The notes below the pieces were generated by a model, which made no database searches, was not told where the DNA came from, and saw only the letters and a program-made list of their open reading frames with translations. Below, piece by piece: positions 1 to 12,205 of a DNA stretch of 64,000 nt. The position numbers were made by a program, and so were the translations under genes. This stretch comes from Hyposmocoma kahamanoa (taxonomy: Eukaryota > Arthropoda > Insecta > Lepidoptera > Cosmopterigidae), in assembly GCF_003589595.1 (NCBI RefSeq), contig NW_020653200.1, positions 735,626-799,625 on the forward strand, read 5' to 3'. Numbering within the stretch: position 1 is the first letter of the stretch; each line of letters opens with the position of its first letter.

Positions 1-339
1 AACTATAATAGAAGTTGTGTTAAACGATGTTCCAGCAACAACATTCCTTAGTGTATACATGTTCGTAGAAACAAATTTCCCGCTCAAATAGTTTCCACAT
101 TTATGATCCACTAAAACCTCCTGGTAGAATCAAAATACGCTTGTTAGATAAATTGCCCTTTAGGCAAACACACTCATTACATTACAGCAGATAAAAATGG
201 TAACGCAAGTAATAATTGGAATGAAACGCCGAAAATGATTTATTTTGTACAAAATTTGTTACTCAAAATCCACAACAGTGAAAATATTTAATATTTCATA
301 GGAAAAAATACAACCTACAATAATACCATAATTCCCATA
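1..339. other. AT-rich stretch, nothing recognised
   Basis: No coding pattern, RNA gene or repeat that I recognise is visible on either strand. Confidence 0.4.
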
Positions 340-485
340 AAACGGCCACAAAAGGGCCCCACAGGGGGCGGACCTGCGGGAAGCGAATGCGTGGCGGGGC
401 GTGCCGCACAGCAGTCCCGCGGGTTAGTTCGCGGCGGGACAGCGGCGTGAAGGCGGCCGGTGTGACACCAAAAGCGTCATGCCAC
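340..485. other. CpG-rich block
   Basis: This block of about 145 bases is very GC- and CpG-rich compared with the AT-rich sequence on both sides. The minus-strand open frame across it (63 codons) looks like a by-product of base composition. It could be the internal part of an old transposable element or a CpG-rich regulatory patch. Nothing in it identifies a family. Confidence 0.3.
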
Positions 486-546
486 ACTTCATTTTCAACC
501 TTTTCTTTCCATCCTCTAAGTTTTCAACACAGATAAAGAAAGCACC

Positions 547-588
547 ATGTCACTGTCGGACAGTGATGAAGAAGAACTTCTTCATTAA
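547..588 (+). other. Short acidic ORF start, possible transposon relic
   Basis: An ATG in an acceptable context (CACCATG) opens a 13-codon frame reading MSLSDSDEEELLH before a stop. N-termini of this kind, Ser/Asp/Glu-rich followed by leucines, are common in PIF/Harbinger-type transposon proteins. No downstream similarity could be followed, so this is only a suspicion. Confidence 0.12.
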
Positions 589-1402
589 TTAGCGCTAATC
601 CTGCGAAAGTTCCACATTTCTAGTACTTCGCTTTGGACAGACACATACTGCTATTTGCTATCCATGTTTTTTTACGATTCCAAAGGACTGGAAAAACAAG
701 TCGTGGGCCTAGTGGTATAATAAGGTAAAACATAGTATACTCAGATTTTGATTTGGCTCCTTGGAAATCTTTTCCCAATTCATTTCCTTCTTTAAACTGT
801 TTTTATAATTTCTGTCACTTGTATTAAATAAACTAGGGTATATGATTGCACCAATGATATAAGTTTTTCGAATTGATTTTGAAACTTACTTCAGACACAC
901 TTCACAGTTGTACTTTGTACAATGGGACTCTGGGATTATTATTCTTATACATTAATGGTGTCGCTGTTGCGAATTGTGGTTAAAGGAAGGCTTCCGTGGG
1001 CTAGCAAGAAGATCGGGTCCCGGGTTCGTTTTTCAGTAGAACTAACTTCTGCTTAGAATTCTCTGGTTAGTGCTCCGTAGTCATATAATTGGTGTATTTG
1101 GCACATTATCATAATTTCTTCATGTGCAATTCTAATGTATTACCTGTCAATTACACACTTGTTAAAAGCTCAATCTTACTATACTCAGCTCGGCGAGATG
1201 TATGCGACTTTGCTAATTGGGCAAATCATATAAAAATTGCTATAATAAGCTTTTATACATATTAAAATGTGTGCGACATTACATGCGGACTGTCCGTACA
1301 TATACACGCTTCTTGCCCGTGGACCAACTGGCTGGTTCACTCTGGTGAACCGCGAGCAATTTTTTGATCCCGTAGTTCACATAAAATAGAAAAACACAAA
1401 AC
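589..1402. other. No gene seen
   Basis: AT-rich sequence with no coding signal. A short patch near 990-1030 (GTCCCGGGTTCG) vaguely resembles a tRNA-type B box and could be a worn SINE head, but no A box or tail supports it. Confidence 0.35.
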
Positions 1403-3170
1403 TTGTATTGGTGGTGGTCCACTTCTGACGCTCCATGTCAGACTGATGACAGACAGGGAATGTTACTTCTAATAAATATTTTAGCTGACAAAATTCCCCC
1501 AATCTATCACACTAGTACTAAATATGACTGTATGCACAATAAACCTAAATTAGAAAACTCCACTCAATTTCTGAAGTTATCTCCAACCTCAACAGATGAG
1601 GTCAGTAAAATAATTGACAAACTCAACCCCTACTCGAGCACTGGATTGGATGGTATCAGCTGTAAAGTAATTAAATACGTAAAAAATCTGATTGTATGTC
1701 AACTTACCACTTGTATCAACCATTGTTTATAAAATGGTTTCTTTCCCAATTCATTGAAAACAGCTAAGGTCAGCCCTATTTTTAAATCAGAAAGCAAGTT
1801 AGATCCAGGTAATTACCGTCCCATCTAAATGCTCCCGGTTCTCCCAAAAATTATAGAAAAAATAATCCACGTTCGTTTGAGTATCTAAATTAAATTAACT
1901 ATATATACCAAAAGCAATACGGTTTCCGCCCCAAATCAAACACTTTACCTGCCACTATCGACCTTGTTACAAACATAAAGACTAAAATAGATCACAAACA
2001 AATAAGACTAGGGGTTTTTATAGGCCTAAAAAAAGCATTTGATACAATTAGCCATAAACTGCTTTTGTATAAGTTGCATGCCATTGGTATTAGAGCAAGT
2101 GCATTGAATATTATTAAGTCCTACCTTACGACAACAGGTTTTCAAAATTGGCAAAACACAGAGTACACCTGAACCGATGACTTGGGATTCCACAAAGGTC
2201 TATTGGTACCTTTATTGTTCCTTATATACATTAATAACGTACACGAAATTGGTTTGGAGGGGGATTTGTTATTATATTCTAATGACACCTGCTTATTGTA
2301 GTACGGTCATAATATCGAATCAATAGCAGTAGTCAATAGAGTAGCCCAAAATAATTTAGAGAAACTTTTAACATGGTTTCAATGTAATTTACTCACCATA
2401 AATATAGCAAAGACACAAAAAAGTCTCTGGGTTCTCTTCATGGCGTAACTGGATGTTTTCCGTTACGTGTACGTTATATAATATATAATTCATTGGTCAA
2501 ATCCTACCTTGACCACCTTATCGAAGTATGGGGATCTGCCTCCAAAATACATTTAAAAACACTACCAACAATACAAAATAAAATTAACTTTTCCATTATC
2601 ATTATCTGACCCCAATCATAACCCTATACCAGAAAACAAAATTAATGACTATTTCCTAAATGTACAATTATAACACATGTACATTGATTAGAATTTTTTT
2701 TAATAGAAATGTTCACTCGCAAATAAATTTTAGTGAAAAACTACATATTCAAAAGCGTATAACCAGGTATGCTAATGATATATATTTGCAAATATCGTGG
2801 ACGAATTACGGGAAAAAAAACATAATTTACGAAGGAGCTCAAATATGCAACAAATTACCAAAAGATGTTAAGAAAATACAGTCACTTGAATTATTCAAAA
2901 AGAAATAAAAGTTCCACATCGTGAGGTTCTCGCAGTTTTGATATTTTTATTTCTATTAGTTGGTATTGCTATTAAAGTTTCACCATGACAATTGATGTAC
3001 AATACTTGATTAGGGTCTTGCTTTTCCTTTTTCTAAGAACTCAAAATTTTATATATATACCTTCATTTGAATATTTTGTCAGCACGTACTCTTTGTAGAA
3101 ATTATATGATACCTTGTATTTCTCGCTAAGTGAATTTGTATTCTTTTGAGAAATAAATATCTTAAACCAT
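1403..3170 (+). mobile_element. Decayed non-LTR retrotransposon, reverse transcriptase part
   Basis: Several frames in order encode recognisable pieces of a Jockey/CR1-like reverse transcriptase. They are STGLDGISCKVIKY near 1635-1680, a SPIFKSESKLDPGNYRPI-type segment near 1772-1827, QYGFRPKSNT near 1916-1945, and LKKAFDTISHKLLLYKL near 2026-2076. A relic of the YADD box near 2270-2290 reads YSND. The C-terminal part at 2660-2908 contains NYGKKNIIYEGAQICNKLP and ends in lysines. Stops and frameshifts separate the pieces. The first catalytic Asp position reads Gly (FIGLKKAFD), and the YADD box is degraded, so the enzyme is dead. The 3' boundary is uncertain and may lie near an AATAAA at about 3150-3170. 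The 5' end is truncated or unrecognisable. Confidence 0.85.
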
Positions 3171-4080
3171 AAATATACACTGCATCAGTATGGGAAATAG
3201 ATTGAATTGGAGCTGAGGTAGTATCAACTCTTAACAGTTTGATGTTGGCCGTTGTAATATACTCATGGACAGATCAAAAGACGATTGAAGTCTATTCTTT
3301 TTTCAAATTAAACGTTCTGGTATTATGTTGCCGGTGGTTACTTAGAACATTGTTATCATTTTTTAACGTCCCTCTAAATATGTCCATGAGTACATTATAC
3401 AGCGCCGGAATGAACGTCACACTTGGATTTTATTGCCATTCCATAAATTACGTCATTTGAAGGAATGGGCGCAATGTTGAAATTGGCTGACATATTTTGA
3501 ATGTTGTACATTAAATAGTAATTCTATGACTAACGCATTTAAAACGAGAACTACTTATTATCACTCGTTACAAGCCGCGTTGGCTCTAATAAACAGATAT
3601 CGGAATAGGCAGATTATATTAACTTAAACTTCAAGTAACAAACATAGAGTGGATAACACCTCTCTAAAATCCGAGAATGATTCACAAAACTTTCGTTCCA
3701 TTATTGACTACCTTAGGAAGGTAAACAATATTTCTGGGAATACAGAAGGTGGTGTTACTCACTTTATGTATGTTACTTTTAATAAATATAATAAGAGATC
3801 ATTATTTTAAAGTTAATGACAGTAAACCTCACTCGTCTGCTGGTAATGGGTTCCACAATAGCCAGTAGAGTAATCTTCTATAGTGCGAGTCTTTCATAGG
3901 GTGGCTTTAATGCACTCGTTTCTTTTTCTAGTTAGTGCTTTATTACTAAGAATGGTTGCCTTGGAGTGGACAATCTCATAAAAATACGTACTGTGGTAGC
4001 AATGAAACTTTTTGTTACCATAGAAATTTTCCGAATTAAGTCATACTTTCTATCATTAATAATAATTTCGACTAAATAAC
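3171..4080. other. No gene seen
   Basis: AT-rich sequence with short chance frames only. Nothing recognisable on either strand. Confidence 0.35.
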
Positions 4081-4084
4081 GCGG

Positions 4085-4200
4085 ATGTGAAGCGGTTACG
4101 CGCTTATGCAAAGCATACAAAGTCTTTTGCGCTCTTACGTTCATGGACATAAACCTTTTTCTGACCGGCTTAATGGGTAGGTGACTGCCTTAGCATAAGG
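4085..4200 (-). repeat. Fragment of a dispersed MITE family (family I)
   Basis: It contains the family core GCTCTTAC followed by CATGGACATAAA and GACCGGCTTAATG. The same core occurs near 24050-24115, 33480-33550, 46360-46415 and 57830-57880. A worn terminus (GGTAGGTGACTGCC) is visible near 4180-4195. The copy is partial; the opposite end was not found. Confidence 0.6.
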
Positions 4201-4261
4201 ATCGCAATCATAAAGTGAATATTTATTTTATTTCCACTTCTCCGATAAATTTTTGTCCTAT

Positions 4262-4620
4262 CTACTGACCCGAAAGATAGAGTTTTCCGGAGAGACTACG
4301 GACTTGACGGCAAGACCAGGGTTCGGCGGGCATCCGGGCCAAGCCCTCCGTCAGTGATACTCTGACGGTGGCGATGGCGACTCTGGCGGACCCGGACTTG
4401 GGTATGGACTCGCCGGGGTTTGTGGTTAGCTGCAGGGACACGTTCGTTTGCCTCGGTGGTGTGTGGCCGGGGCTTTCGTCCCGCGCGCAGTTAGCGTGTC
4501 TTAGAAGCGGAGTACGTAAGTTGCCCTTTAAGTCGGTTGCTATGTCAGGACATTGTCGCAGGACACTGCTACTTGGCATCTCCGGCACTATCCCGGAGAG
4601 CTAGTAGAGGATGAGCTAGA
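4262..4620. other. GC-rich block, probable transposable element fragment
   Basis: About 360 bases of GC-rich sequence with open frames on both strands (108 codons minus, 78 codons plus), followed by AT-rich sequence with ATAAATAAACAC near 4677. Open frames on both strands suggest composition rather than coding. Abrupt borders and an A-rich end are compatible with a 5'-truncated retroelement on the plus strand. I do not recognise the family. Confidence 0.3.
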
Positions 4621-5195
4621 CATCTTCCGGTCTAAAACTATTGATTTTTTACTCATTGATTTGTGAAAGAAATGTATAAATAAACACTTGTATACATTTG
4701 TCATTTACAACTTTATCGTAAGTTATTTAAGTTTGGTTACATTTATCATTTACATCTTTTGTTGCTTAGCATATTAAATTTATTATTCCAAGTAAATTTA
4801 TTTTAAACCTACTATTACAACTATTTTAACCTGTAAATTAGTTTAAATACTTTTGTCATTTAGGAAATTATTCTAAAGGATAACGGAAGAGCGGGACTTC
4901 CTGTCACAGGTGGATGACACCTACTAGGAACACAGAAATAACAGAAGAAACAGAAATAAACTTTTTTTTTTCATTAAATTGGTCTCGACGAGTTGTTAGT
5001 TTACGGACGGTGAGTTTTTTACTTTTTGGAGTGTTTTGTATTAGACTTCGTAGCGGTCGCGGTCGAAATTGCGGGACCCTGGAGTTAGGAAACTTGGGAC
5101 TTATACAAGGTCATTTGTTAAATACAACCTCGCCGGACTATATTACTACCATCATAAACAACAACTTTTATTCCATGAAGTTTTACAAAATATAG
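4621..5195. other. No gene seen
   Basis: AT-rich sequence; nothing recognised. Confidence 0.35.
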
Positions 5196-5199
5196 TAAT

Positions 5200-5300
5200 T
5201 TTATTATTTGAGATTTTATGTGAAATATCTCCACTAGTTTTGTTATGATTTATTAATACAAAATCGAACACAGAAAAATTTGAATATAATAAATTTGATA
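5200..5300 (-). repeat. Dispersed repeat (family H) copy
   Basis: Read on the minus strand, it matches the plus-strand sequences near 30240-30330 and 49715-49795: a GTGTTCGAT-type start, TATTAATAATTATAACAAACTA, then a GGAGTAATTTCACA-like end. A partial copy lies near 5530-5575. The family is unclassified, with no coding capacity. Confidence 0.5.
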
Positions 5301-5639
5301 AAAATAAACTTTTAATTCAATTTTGATTGAATTTAATACTCAACTAGTTTGTTAGAAATATAACACAAACATCGAGCACTTAGAAAAAAATATAAATGTA
5401 TGAAAGCTTAGACTTTCACAGATTTCTCATAGATTTACGGCTAAAAAGTCGTTGAAAAGCAAATACAAAATCTGACATTAAGGACAAAAAAATTCGTTAG
5501 GTCCGCTGAAACCGGCCGGGTCGAAGACATTTTTCCTAAGTGTTTCTTTGAATTAATAATTATAATAAAGTTTTTGTTGTACTGTCTGACATTTTCCAGA
5601 TCTTTAGTTGGTAGTAAGGTTAATTTGAAACGTGCAAGT

Positions 5640-6062
5640 GCCCTCTTCGACGACCCCTAAAAAATAAATAAATAAATTTCTAGCAAACAATAGTTCTTCA
5701 CATATTTTCTCATCTTTAATAAACCTCGCGTAAGACAGCAACAATGCTTCATAAGTTGGTAAATTGGACTCATCGAGCTGAATTGAGAATTGACTAGTTC
5801 TCAGATGATTGCACAATGATTCTTCAATGTTTTCAGCCATTTCATCAATTCGTCTTTGCACAGAATTATTACTCAAAGAAATTTTTCGGATAATATCTGC
5901 CGGTTTATGAAGCACAGTAAGTTATTACTTCCTTTATTGCTGGCAAAATTAACTCTTCTCCGAAGTTGTGTGGTTTACCTTTTTGAGCAATTAACAAAGA
6001 GATATTGTACGAAGCTCGAAGTCCGTCCTCATCTTGCTTAGCAGCGTGCTTAGCAACAAGGG
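5640..6062 (-). pseudogene. hAT-family transposase relic (ZBED5-like)
   Basis: Minus-strand frames encode a segment of a hAT transposase of the ZBED5/SCAND3-like group that is common in animals. The first part (about 6060 down to 5925) reads AKQDEDGLRASYNISLLIAQ then KPHNFGEELILPAIKEV. After a frameshift near 5915 comes SLSNNSVQRRIDEMAENIEE, then FSIQLDESNLPTYEALLLSY and RFIKDEKICEELLFARN. The QLDES motif falls where the family has its first catalytic Asp. Similarity stops abruptly after LLFARN near 5680. The BED zinc finger, the other catalytic residues and the dimerisation domain are absent, so this is an inactive internal fragment of one transposon. Confidence 0.85.
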
Positions 6063-8723
6063 GGCGTTATCGCCCACTTTGGGAAATGTTGGTTTAGAGC
6101 GATCTATTTAAATATTGTTACTTTTGTATGAAAGTAAACTCTGATGAATTATCAAAAGTCGTGGAAGAAAAGTTGTTGTTTATGATGTCAGTAATGTAGT
6201 CCTGAGAGGTTGTTAGAATTTTATTTTTTAGTGTTGGGTCGCCGACTCAGAGACAGGGCTACGATCACCGCTTAGGGTCGTAGTTGGTTCAACACGGCGT
6301 CAATTGCCGTCCAGCGAGGCATTGCTGCCAGTATGATGGGAACTTTTTAACCGGGCACAATACAAAGTAGCATTTTTTTTTAAGTAATTTAATTTTAATT
6401 TTTGTATTATAGTACTTTTTGACAAAACCTATCGCAACAGCACACCCATATCTAAATATATACTATAAGATATCTAATAGAATTTAATTCGATTGAATAT
6501 TTTAAGAGTTCAAATTTTCTTCAAGATATCTCGAAGAAGGTTTCTAGGTAATTTAAAGTAAAAGTGGGCACAACTTCATTAGTAGATCACAAGAGTGCTT
6601 TGGGAAACTATCTGTAGGTAGTGTTAAGAGTGATTCTTATCTTTTTTCTCAAGTAACCCTTCTAGAATTCTACAAGACTATTTGTAGAATGTAGACAGTT
6701 TTTATTTAGTCTTGTAGACAGTTTTTAAATAATTTATAGTCTATGATAGTTTTCTTAGTAATGCTATTTTAAAACCAAAATTCTAAAGCATTACAAACAT
6801 AAGACGCAATTCTGTTTTTTTAATACTAATAGATTTCAAGTTTAATGGCTTACAAAATATAAACTATCAAAATTGCAACATGGCGAAAATAGATATAATA
6901 TTTCTGACTTTTTCACGCAATGTTTAATCGGTTAGAAAGCGCAAATTGACGTGCGACTTTAAATACATTGTGAAAAGTGATGTAAAACCTGCCATAAAAG
7001 TAATGCGCTCGCTAAATTTTAAATATTTATGTATGAAATAGAAACTTAATAATAATACAGTTATTGATTTTCGGTTTTAAAGACTTATAGAAAGCTTAAA
7101 TATACAAAATAACTCACGAAACAACCCATTTCCAAGAAGTTCTAGGCTTCTTCAAGCTAATTTCAACTTAGATTTACTTTTTAAAAAGAAAATAAATTTT
7201 TTTCGGCTACTTCATTCATTCTTTAAAAATAAAAATGGCGATAAAAATTTAAAGCTTTTTTCAAAACACAGTTGGGAGCGTTTTGTCTATAGCTTTATCT
7301 ATAGAAAAACTTTAGAATACGAAAAGATTATTTTTACTTGAATTATGTAGTTGATCTTGTAGAGAATAGTCACTCCTATGAAGTTTTTATGATTGTCTAC
7401 AAAACGCGATGTTTCTAAGCGATTTTTTCTTTGACAGTATTACAAAACATTTATATTAAATAGTGAGCGTATTATGCAATAAAAAACTTTTCAAAACACT
7501 AGGTCAAAAAAAATATTGAAAAAATCCAATTTGTCGCAAAAAAACGTTATTCTGCATAATTATATGGAATGTGTTATATATGACTAGAAAGGTGGATTAA
7601 TTCCCTATTATATAAATATAAGGAATATTTGAATGACATTACTTATTTTGGAAGAAATAAAATTTTCATTACAAAATTGAGGTTATTTCTTCGCGCCAAC
7701 CACATTTCACACAATGATTTAACTGCATTCTATTGATAGACGGCACAATACTCATACACAACATTGAAGTACAGTAGTTTACGCGCTCATTTCAATTGTT
7801 TTTATCATTTCACAACACGGAATTACTTCACAATGTTTATTTATTTGTCAACAAACAAACTCCGGCCATGACCGGCCCGAGCGCGAATTACGACTATTGT
7901 ATCCAGAGTCGCCAATTTGTGGGGAATTCCCCAAATTGTGGGGAGTTTAACTAGATTGGGGATTTTGTGGGGATTGACGCTATGTGAGGAAAATGTGGGG
8001 GTTCTAACATTTTATCATTTTGTTTAATCTATCAATTGCTGATGCATCGCTAGTTTGATCGTTACTGTTAGAAACACTGTGATGGATTATATCGACGTGT
8101 TTTTCAACATCGCACGTCCCTCGTATTATTAACAAGCAGCTTAAATAGAATTATTATTAGAGCACTTGGTTCTGAATTCTGAACAATATCTTTTTTCTAA
8201 AACCATTTATAGAGAACTATTATCTAAATCAATACCATGTTAAGACTGTTTAAAGATATAACAGTTTTAAGGCGTACAAAGTGTGCTCCTTGGGTAATGC
8301 CGACCTTAAATTTATTATAAACTTTTAATATTTTTTTTAATGAATTTATTTTTATTGAATTTATTATCAATATTTCATTTTAGTTTTTTGAACTATTATA
8401 TGACAACACTTGACGATCTAGAGTAAATTTAGAGAAAAATTCACAAAAAAATTTGCGTGACCGCTGACTATACACATTGTGTAAAAAAGAACAAAAAAAT
8501 ATGTATTATAATGCACGGCGCGCACGCTAGCTATTGTCGACCGCGCTAAATAAAGATACTTGTACTTACAAGTACCCGTAAAAATAGAAAATAATGCCCC
8601 AGTTTGAGTAGTTTATTGTTTGCTGTACAACTAAGAGACTTGATTTATTTGCTTTAACAACAGACACGATCAATGTTACCTGGACGAAATTGCTATGTAT
8701 TAACAAAGCTGCCCAGTCTTTGT
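6063..8723. other. Long stretch without genes
   Basis: No coding pattern was found. A short GC-rich patch at about 6240-6345 and a G-run patch at 7915-8005 stand out; the rest is AT-rich and featureless to my reading. Old transposon debris is likely but not identifiable. Confidence 0.35.
7920..7933. other. Perfect 14-base palindrome with kappaB-like core
   Basis: TGGGGAATTCCCCA is a perfect palindrome and contains GGGAATTCCC, which matches the GGGRNWYYCC consensus for Rel/NF-kappaB-type factors. It is followed by further TGGGG runs to about 8000. No gene lies close by, so a regulatory role is unproven. Confidence 0.3.
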
Positions 8724-8995
8724 AACCGACTTCAAAAAAGGAGGAGGTTCTCAAGTCGTCTGCATTTTTGTGTGTGTATGTTGCGCGATTTTTCCGCGTG
8801 AACCGAGTAGTGTCCCATTCAAATTTTATAGAAAATATTCCGCCTCAAAGGTTGGCAAATGAGGGGATGAACCCGGTTTATTTAGTTTCATCCACTTTCC
8901 GTTAACCGATTTCAATTAAACTTGGCACATAGATGTAATTTCTATGAAAATAAATGCGAAAACGAATAAGCAAGCTTTTGAGGTCAGTTTCTTTT
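8724..8995 (+). mobile_element. Short TIR element, family C (copy 1)
   Basis: It starts AACCGACTTCAAAAAAGG and ends near TTTTGAGGTCAGTTT, so the ends form an inverted repeat. Related copies lie at 14281-14760, 39954-40157, 48998-49280 and 58824-59290. The sequence has no coding capacity and looks like a MITE-type non-autonomous element. The family is abundant in lepidopteran genomes as I recall them. This copy is a shorter, internally deleted form relative to those at 14281 and 58824. Confidence 0.75.
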
Positions 8996-9116
8996 TTATA
9001 AAAAAGCTATAATTGTTGTTTTTGTAAATCTTTTATGAGCCTTTTACAAAGTAATATTTTACCTAAAAATATTATATCTAGCACCCCCGCTTTTATTCAT
9101 GTTTAGTCTCTCTTCA

Positions 9117-9262
9117 CCCTAAGGTTGTCTGGAAGAAATCGCTGTAAGCGATAAGACCGCCAGTTGTTACCCTGCTAATGTGTTTAATTTTTGTCCTGTA
9201 ATCTCTATATACATATGTGGTGCTGCTAACAATAAAGAATTTTCTTTCTATCTATCTATCTA
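9117..9262 (+). mobile_element. Non-LTR retrotransposon 3' tail
   Basis: It begins GGTTGTCTGGAAGAAATCGC, followed by GCGATAAGACCGCC, and ends AATAAAGAATTTTC plus a short TATC microsatellite. The same sequence occurs reversed at 54335-54470. This layout, a conserved GC-richer block followed by AATAAAG and a short tandem repeat, is typical of 5'-truncated LINE or LINE-mobilised SINE 3' ends in Lepidoptera. Confidence 0.65.
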
Positions 9263-9315
9263 AGATTATAATTTTTCCACGAGTAGTTGTGGTACATGAA
9301 GAGTAGGAGTAAACG

Positions 9316-10652
9316 TCTATACACACGGCGTGTTTTATACGGGCCGACGACGCGATTCAAACGTGGTGCAGTCGCAACGAGTAAACCTTTGCAAACGTTC
9401 ATAAATTCAGTGACGGGCGCCGTAAACGCGTGTCATCTACGCGTATACGCGCCCCGTCGTGCAGTAGTTGCGCGTATGTGTTGCGTTTTTGATAAGAGAT
9501 TAATTAAAAAAACAAATAAAAGCATCCACATTGCATCATTTTAAACATATCCTAACAATAGATTTAAGAACAATCACTTAGTAACTGTCTTCTTGTTTTG
9601 CCTGGCCTTGTTCCCATTTATTTGGGATCGCCCTTCTGGTCACTCTTCTCCAAGACTGTCGAGTCGTTTATGGTCTTAACTGATGCTCTCGCAGATCTTT
9701 ATTGATAAGGGATATCCATGTGAGGCGAGGTCTACCACGTCTCTTGGGCTGGCTACTCATGTCAAGGACTTTTCTTGTCATATGATCAGTCGGTCGTCGC
9801 ATAACATGTCCACCATGCACCACCTAAGTCGGCTCTCTTACAGCTCTCCAACGGCAACTTTTCCGGGATAGGCCTCACTTTAAAACTGCGTCTGATGTGG
9901 ATGTTTTTGACGTGGTTTAATGTTGTAACGCCGCCTGCCCATCTTAGCATTTTCATTTCCCCGCTGCGTATTCTATTTTCTTGCAGCTTTTTGATAGGCC
10001 AACATTCAGCGCCGTGGCTTGTGGCTGGGCGTATTGCTGCTTTGTATACTCTTTATACTAGGAACCGGCATTCGTTTATCGCAGAGCACGCCTGAGAGCT
10101 CTCTCCATTTCATCCATCCCGTGTTTATACGATGGGCAACGTCTGCGTCTATTGTCCCATCATTACAGATGATTGAACCGACGTATTTGAAATGGTCGAG
10201 TTGTTTAAGTGGGGTATTTTGAAAGAGAGCGCTTCTGTTATTCGTGCCGCTGAAATTGCAATGCATATGTTCGGTCTTCTCTCTACTTACTAATCGCTTA
10301 GTAACTGTACTAAATTATTATTATTCGTTTTGGATGTTTATTTTGCATGCATTGCACTATACACGAAGTGTGAAAAGGACAAAATCACGGAATAAGTTGT
10401 ATTCAACATAAAATTCTAAGTGTAAACTCCAGTGGAGCATATAAGCTTCTTGCTTTCAAAGCGATGTTTGCGCGCGTATTAAATTGATTCAAACGCGCGT
10501 ATAACAGATGATCTTGGAACGCGCTTCTTCTGTGCATCGCGTTTGAATCGATACAACCGCAAGAATCTGCTTTTTGAGCCTCTGCTGCGCCGTGAACGCA
10601 CGTTCGCGAAACGCGCGTCGTCGGTGTGTTTAAAATACGCCGTGTGCATAGG
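9316..10652. mobile_element. TIR element interrupted by an RTE relic
   Basis: The left end (about 9316-9355) reads CTATACACACGGCGTGTTTT then CGACGACGCG. The reverse complement of the right end (about 10652-10615) reads CTATGCACACGGCGTATTTT then CGACGACGCG. These are imperfect inverted repeats nearly 40 bases long around CpG-rich arms. The middle (9590-10285) is an RTE retrotransposon fragment, so the original element was about 640 bases. No target-site duplication was found, and the exact borders are approximate. Confidence 0.5.
9590..10285 (-). pseudogene. RTE-type non-LTR retrotransposon, 3' part of ORF
   Basis: The minus-strand frame at 10266-10006 reads FKYVGSIICNDGTIDADVAH followed by RINTGWMKWRELSGVLCDKR. 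This is the region after the reverse transcriptase domain that is typical of the RTE/BovB clade. Further frames toward 9590 encode broken pieces such as AYQKAARKQN, ENAKMGRRR and a final part with RRAIPNKWEQGQAKQ, where RTE ORFs normally end. Frameshifts and stops interrupt it, and the polymerase core (YADD) is missing because the copy is 5'-truncated. It sits inside the TIR element described at 9316-10652. Confidence 0.85.
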
Positions 10653-12205
10653 CTCTAACATTCGCGTTATGGCAACAGTGCACTTTAGCTGACAACAATA
10701 GCGACATAGTGCTGTATGCAAGACTACCGACCTTGACACGGATCGCTAATTTGGACATTGCTATTGACCGCTAACTGTGCAATACAGTGTAATTACAATC
10801 GATTGTACGCGTATTGGTTACTTTCACTTCACTCGTGTGTATATTTAGATTATTAAGATATTGCCTAATTTTGATCTACAATAAATATTCAGAAATAGAA
10901 GTAATTGCTAATAACACACATACATAATATTCAAATTCACTCAGTGACGTCAAGTAGTGAATCACGTAGGTGTCTCAAAAACTCCTAGAACTTCTCTCTT
11001 TAATATTTTAACTACCTATTGAAATAATCGAACTGTGTCACAGTAAAAGCAGCCGATCATTCGAGTAAACACAAAACAGATGCTCTCATTGTTTCGTAAT
11101 TCACACACCATACCTGACTTCGTGGAATGTGACGTCACCACTCTTTGAAATCAACGTAACCGCATAAAATGTGTCGCTGAAATTAATAAACAACTGAATA
11201 TTTTCAAAAGCAGTGACAGCCTGTCCGTCATTCACAAAATTATTTGAAAGTCTATTACCTGCTTTATATTTAAAAGACAAAATTGTATACCAACTAGACA
11301 CATACTTAAGCATCCTATCCAATAATATAATAATACTCATCGACCTCCAAGTCTACTTCGTATGCGACTGAACCACGATCGTTTTTTTTTTATTTCTGTA
11401 CCTTTTATAAGAGCTTAATGGGTTTTTTCTATACAACTTAGGCACTCCGCCACGATTGGTGCATGGATACGCTAGTTTCCCTTTTTGGTTTACTTTTTTT
11501 TTGAAACTATACAATGAAACGCAGAACTTGTTTTCAATAAGGTATTGAGGAATGAGATTAATCTTACTTTTTAAACTTTTGCCTAAAGTTATTTACCAAG
11601 CTTACCTCCGTGAAAATAAAGAAAATACACATGGATATTGTACTATAAAATATAACACTTCTTCAAGCGTCTTTGTCCCTTTTGGTTAAAATACATACGT
11701 AAAGAAACCAGTGAAATGGAAACGCAATTTGACGTAGGTGGCATTTATACCAAGAAACAGACATTATTACGAACCGCGATATGGAAATATTGACGGAAGC
11801 GGATTAATCGTAATTGGGCAAACCCCAAAACAGAATATTTAAAAACGTATTCATTCAGAAATTAGTCAATTCGGTGCCGTGTACACTGACATGGACCGTG
11901 CCTTTGATTAATAAATGTCCAATATAGTCGGCGAGATTTTGGGAATGGTCAGTTAATGACGCTCAGTTCGATGTTCAATGGGCCTCGGCAGTTTGTATTG
12001 ATTCAGTATAAGGATAGATTGATAGATTAGATACCTTTGCATGTATTCCAATTAAGTACTAAAATTGATGTACCCTATATGGGATACAAGTGCCACGTAA
12101 GTTTGTATGAATTTGAGCACCTAAGACATGTACAAAGAATATTAAAAGAAGAAAATTAAAATAATGAGCTTAACACAAAACAGTGTATCCAAAAACTGTG
12201 ATCCT
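10653..12205. other. No gene seen
   Basis: AT-rich sequence without a recognisable gene or repeat on either strand. Confidence 0.35.
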
